Assembly: GCF_000479005.1 (NCBI RefSeq)
Contig: NZ_AWXC01000034.1
Coordinates: forward strand, 1 to 64,000
Direction: 5' to 3'
DNA: 64,000 nt
Source of the DNA: Prevotella sp. BV3P1
GTDB lineage: Bacteria > Bacteroidota > Bacteroidia > Bacteroidales > Bacteroidaceae
Shown here: in pieces, positions 62,680-64,000 of the stretch
Numbering within the stretch: the stretch's first letter is position 1
Layout: every line of letters begins with the position of its first letter
Position numbers and translations under genes: made by a program
Notes under the pieces: generated by a model
What the model was told of the DNA's origin: nothing
Database searches by the model: none
Seen by the model: the letters and a program-made list of their open reading frames with translations, nothing else

Positions 62680-62767
62680 CAAGAGCATTGACTTTGGACA
62701 CCAAACCCATAGACATTGGACGTCAAACTCAATGAGTTTGGCAGCCAAAGTCAATGAGTTTGTAAGA
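62680..62767. repeat. Four-unit 22-bp tandem repeat array, copy 2
   Basis: Units start at 62680, 62702, 62724 and 62746. Each begins CAA and carries AT(G/T)GA or AGACATTGG-type centres as in the array at 30180-30267. Same unit length, same number of units and same consensus in both places. Confidence 0.75.
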
Positions 62768-62809
62768 CGTTCGGTGACAGTATGTTACGATATGTTGCGC
62801 AGACCGGCA

Positions 62810-63193
62810 TCATAGGGCCTGTTCGGGCTTTACTACACCGTTTCTTATTTCGCCTGGTGTGCCGCCAAGTGTCTCCTTACAGAATGTGGAAAGACGCTGT
62901 ACAGAGGAGAACTTGAACTGGTTGGCTATCTGCTCCATGGTGTCGCTGGTGTTGAGCAGCGCCTTGAACAGTGCCTCGCCTTTCACCTTGCTGACCCAAA
63001 CCTTGGGCGTTCCGCCAAAGCGTCGCTTGAAGTGACGTATAAATGTGGGGCGACTCATGCACACCTTTTCTGCCATTTCGTCTATAGAAGGATAGGTGTG
63101 CGACATCTCAATGATGGTGTCCTGGAACGACAAATCCACCCCATAGAATGAAGGAATGTTAAACAAGTGGGGTGATAAAGGTACCCCACTCAT
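62810..63193 (-). CDS. Short AraC-type DNA-binding protein, possibly truncated
   Basis: A 127-residue frame whose last 95 residues are the double HTH of AraC proteins: SIDEMAEKVCMSRPTFIRHFKRRFGGTPKVWV and IANQFKFSSVQRLSTFCKETLGGTPGEIR. The ligand-binding domain of full-length members (about 280 residues) is missing. The ATG at 63193 stands 3 bp from a strong terminator, which leaves no room for a promoter; a later start such as MSHTYPS (about 63106) is possible, or the gene is a relic. Confidence 0.6.
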   Translation of the reverse strand: MSGVPLSPHLFNIPSFYGVDLSFQDTIIEMSHTYPSIDEMAEKVCMSRPTFIRHFKRRFGGTPKVWVSKVKGEALFKALLNTSDTMEQIANQFKFSSVQRLSTFCKETLGGTPGEIRNGVVKPEQAL

Positions 63194-63195
63194 GT

Positions 63196-63249
63196 AAAAC
63201 CGTTGGCGAATAGAATGAGGACGTCATTCTATTCACCAACGGTTTTTTA
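63196..63249. terminator. Strong terminator-like hairpin
   Basis: AAAACCGTTGG (63196-63206) and CCAACGGTTTT (63236-63246) pair, and the inner GAATAGAATGA/TCATTCTATTC lengthens the stem to over 20 bp. TTT follows on the plus strand and TTT on the minus strand, so it can act both ways. Confidence 0.75.
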
Positions 63250-63326
63250 TGTCATGTGCCGCATGTGGACATGGATTCCGCACAACTTCATGTGTGCAAG
63301 GGATAAAAAGTAGGGTGTAAATGGAT

Positions 63327-64000
63327 TTACTTTCTGCCGAAATCAGCGGGAATTTCGCCCCATTCGGCTGTCTCCCATTTGATGATAGGATTGCGATAAG
63401 CGTGCGTTTTCAGCCATTGTTCGGCGCGCGAGATAATCTGATAGAGTTGCTCTGTTTGTGGTGTTCGCTTCAACTTTGTTTTACATTGCTTCTTCTTCAC
63501 CCACAAAATGGCGTTGTAACTGTCCGAATAAATGGTTTTTTGCGTGTCGCCCTTTTTCCATAACAAGGCCAACGCATGCACGATAGCCAAGAACTCTCCT
63601 ACGTTATTGGTGCCATGTACGGGCCCAAAGTGAAAGATTTCCGCTCCTGTCGCCAAGTCAATTCCCCGATATTCCATAGGCCCCGGATTGCCCGAACATG
63701 CCGCATCTACCGCCCATGCCGATGCCCCCCTCTGTCCCCCCGATAGGGGGGAAGAAGCTAACGGCGTAACTAAGTTGGTTTCTTGTGAAGTGTTTTCTGT
63801 CTGTTCTGCTTGAGCCATGTGGTCTAAAGATTTAAGTATTTGAGTGATGACGGATGAAAGACGGTGAAGCACCTGTTCGTTTGTGAAACGTAAAACGGTA
63901 AAACCACGACTTTTTAAATCAGCTGTACGTTCGGCATCCATGAGTGGTTGATTGCCTTGTCGATGATAACCACCATCTATTTCAACCACCAGTTTGAAAC
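63327..64000 (-). CDS. DUF559 endonuclease-like domain fused to RNase H-like domain (5' end outside the window)
   Basis: The frame is open to the window edge and reads FKLVVEIDGGYH at its start, so at least one start codon lies outside. The N-terminal part is a DUF559/VSR-type nuclease end (VEIDGGYHRQ...AERTADLKSRGFTVLRFTNEQVL). After a linker with LASSPLSGGQRG comes an RNase HI-like domain with AWAVDAACSGNPGPMEYRG, NNVGEFLAIVHAL and IYSDSYNAILWV, which keeps the acidic active-site residues. The linker DNA has a CCCCCCGATAGGGGGG hairpin, a kind of repeat often inserted in Prevotella-type genomes. Confidence 0.72.
   Translation of the reverse strand, partial: FKLVVEIDGGYHRQGNQPLMDAERTADLKSRGFTVLRFTNEQVLHRLSSVITQILKSLDHMAQAEQTENTSQETNLVTPLASSPLSGGQRGASAWAVDAACSGNPGPMEYRGIDLATGAEIFHFGPVHGTNNVGEFLAIVHALALLWKKGDTQKTIYSDSYNAILWVKKKQCKTKLKRTPQTEQLYQIISRAEQWLKTHAYRNPIIKWETAEWGEIPADFGRK

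Noticed and set aside
62491..62754. 87-residue minus-strand frame
   Set aside because: It is made partly of the 22-bp repeat array and shows no family; likely chance.

Overview
The window looks like chromosomal DNA of a Bacteroidota bacterium, most likely Prevotella or a close relative. The evidence is recurring TTTG-N19/20-TAnnTTTG promoters, few Shine-Dalgarno sequences, a CzcA-type pump fused to an outer-membrane channel, PadR/PspC and queC-queD-queE gene groups, and GH92/GH43/GH29 enzymes. Species cannot be fixed from the sequence alone.

Left part (about 0.5-8.1 kb): a seven-gene minus-strand operon for D-glucuronate breakdown (exuT, uxuA, an SDR-type uxuB, uxaC, kdgK, eda, then a lipoprotein), driven by a consensus promoter built into an 18-bp palindrome. 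A fluoride channel gene (crcB) is read the other way.

Island (8.87-24.40 kb): a 15.5-kb mobilizable element sits in the 3' end of a tRNA(CAT) gene and is bounded by a perfect 47-bp direct repeat. It carries a tyrosine integrase with its own promoter next to the right end, matched pairs of GGTGACCTT repeats inside both ends, a MobV-type relaxase with a hairpin-rich upstream region (oriT candidate), a RepA-like ATPase, a toprim-like protein and a HTH protein next to a 67-bp duplicated repeat. Its cargo is a defence-like operon (XRE regulator, type III restriction subunit, type III methyltransferase, AbiTii protein, DUF2971 protein) and a second two-gene unit (AlbA_2/ATPase/winged-helix protein overlapping an unrecognised gene by 4 bp).

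Centre (24.4-36.6 kb): an AT-rich TonB-dependent receptor lies between a PspC-domain gene and a diverged copy of that gene's 3' end. Next come padR, a four-unit 22-bp repeat array, a His-rich small protein, a 193-bp MITE, and a CzcA-type RND pump fused to a TolC-type channel plus its adaptor.

Right part (36.6-64 kb): a glycan-degradation cluster (GH92, a tandem GH43, an unassigned probable alpha/alpha-barrel protein, GH29), tRNA-Arg(CCT), mutS, the queuosine genes queC-queD-queE, an ABC exporter with an LtaS-like transferase, a MaoC-like hydratase, an RluA-family synthase, a second LtaS-like protein next to an AspT/YidE-type transporter, a CMP-sialate/KDN synthetase fused to a HAD phosphatase, a second 22-bp array, an AraC-type HTH gene, and an edge-truncated DUF559-RNase H fusion. 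Two intergenic regions share a roughly 360-bp diverged repeat.

All calls come from reading the sequence and recalling family motifs; no database search was run.
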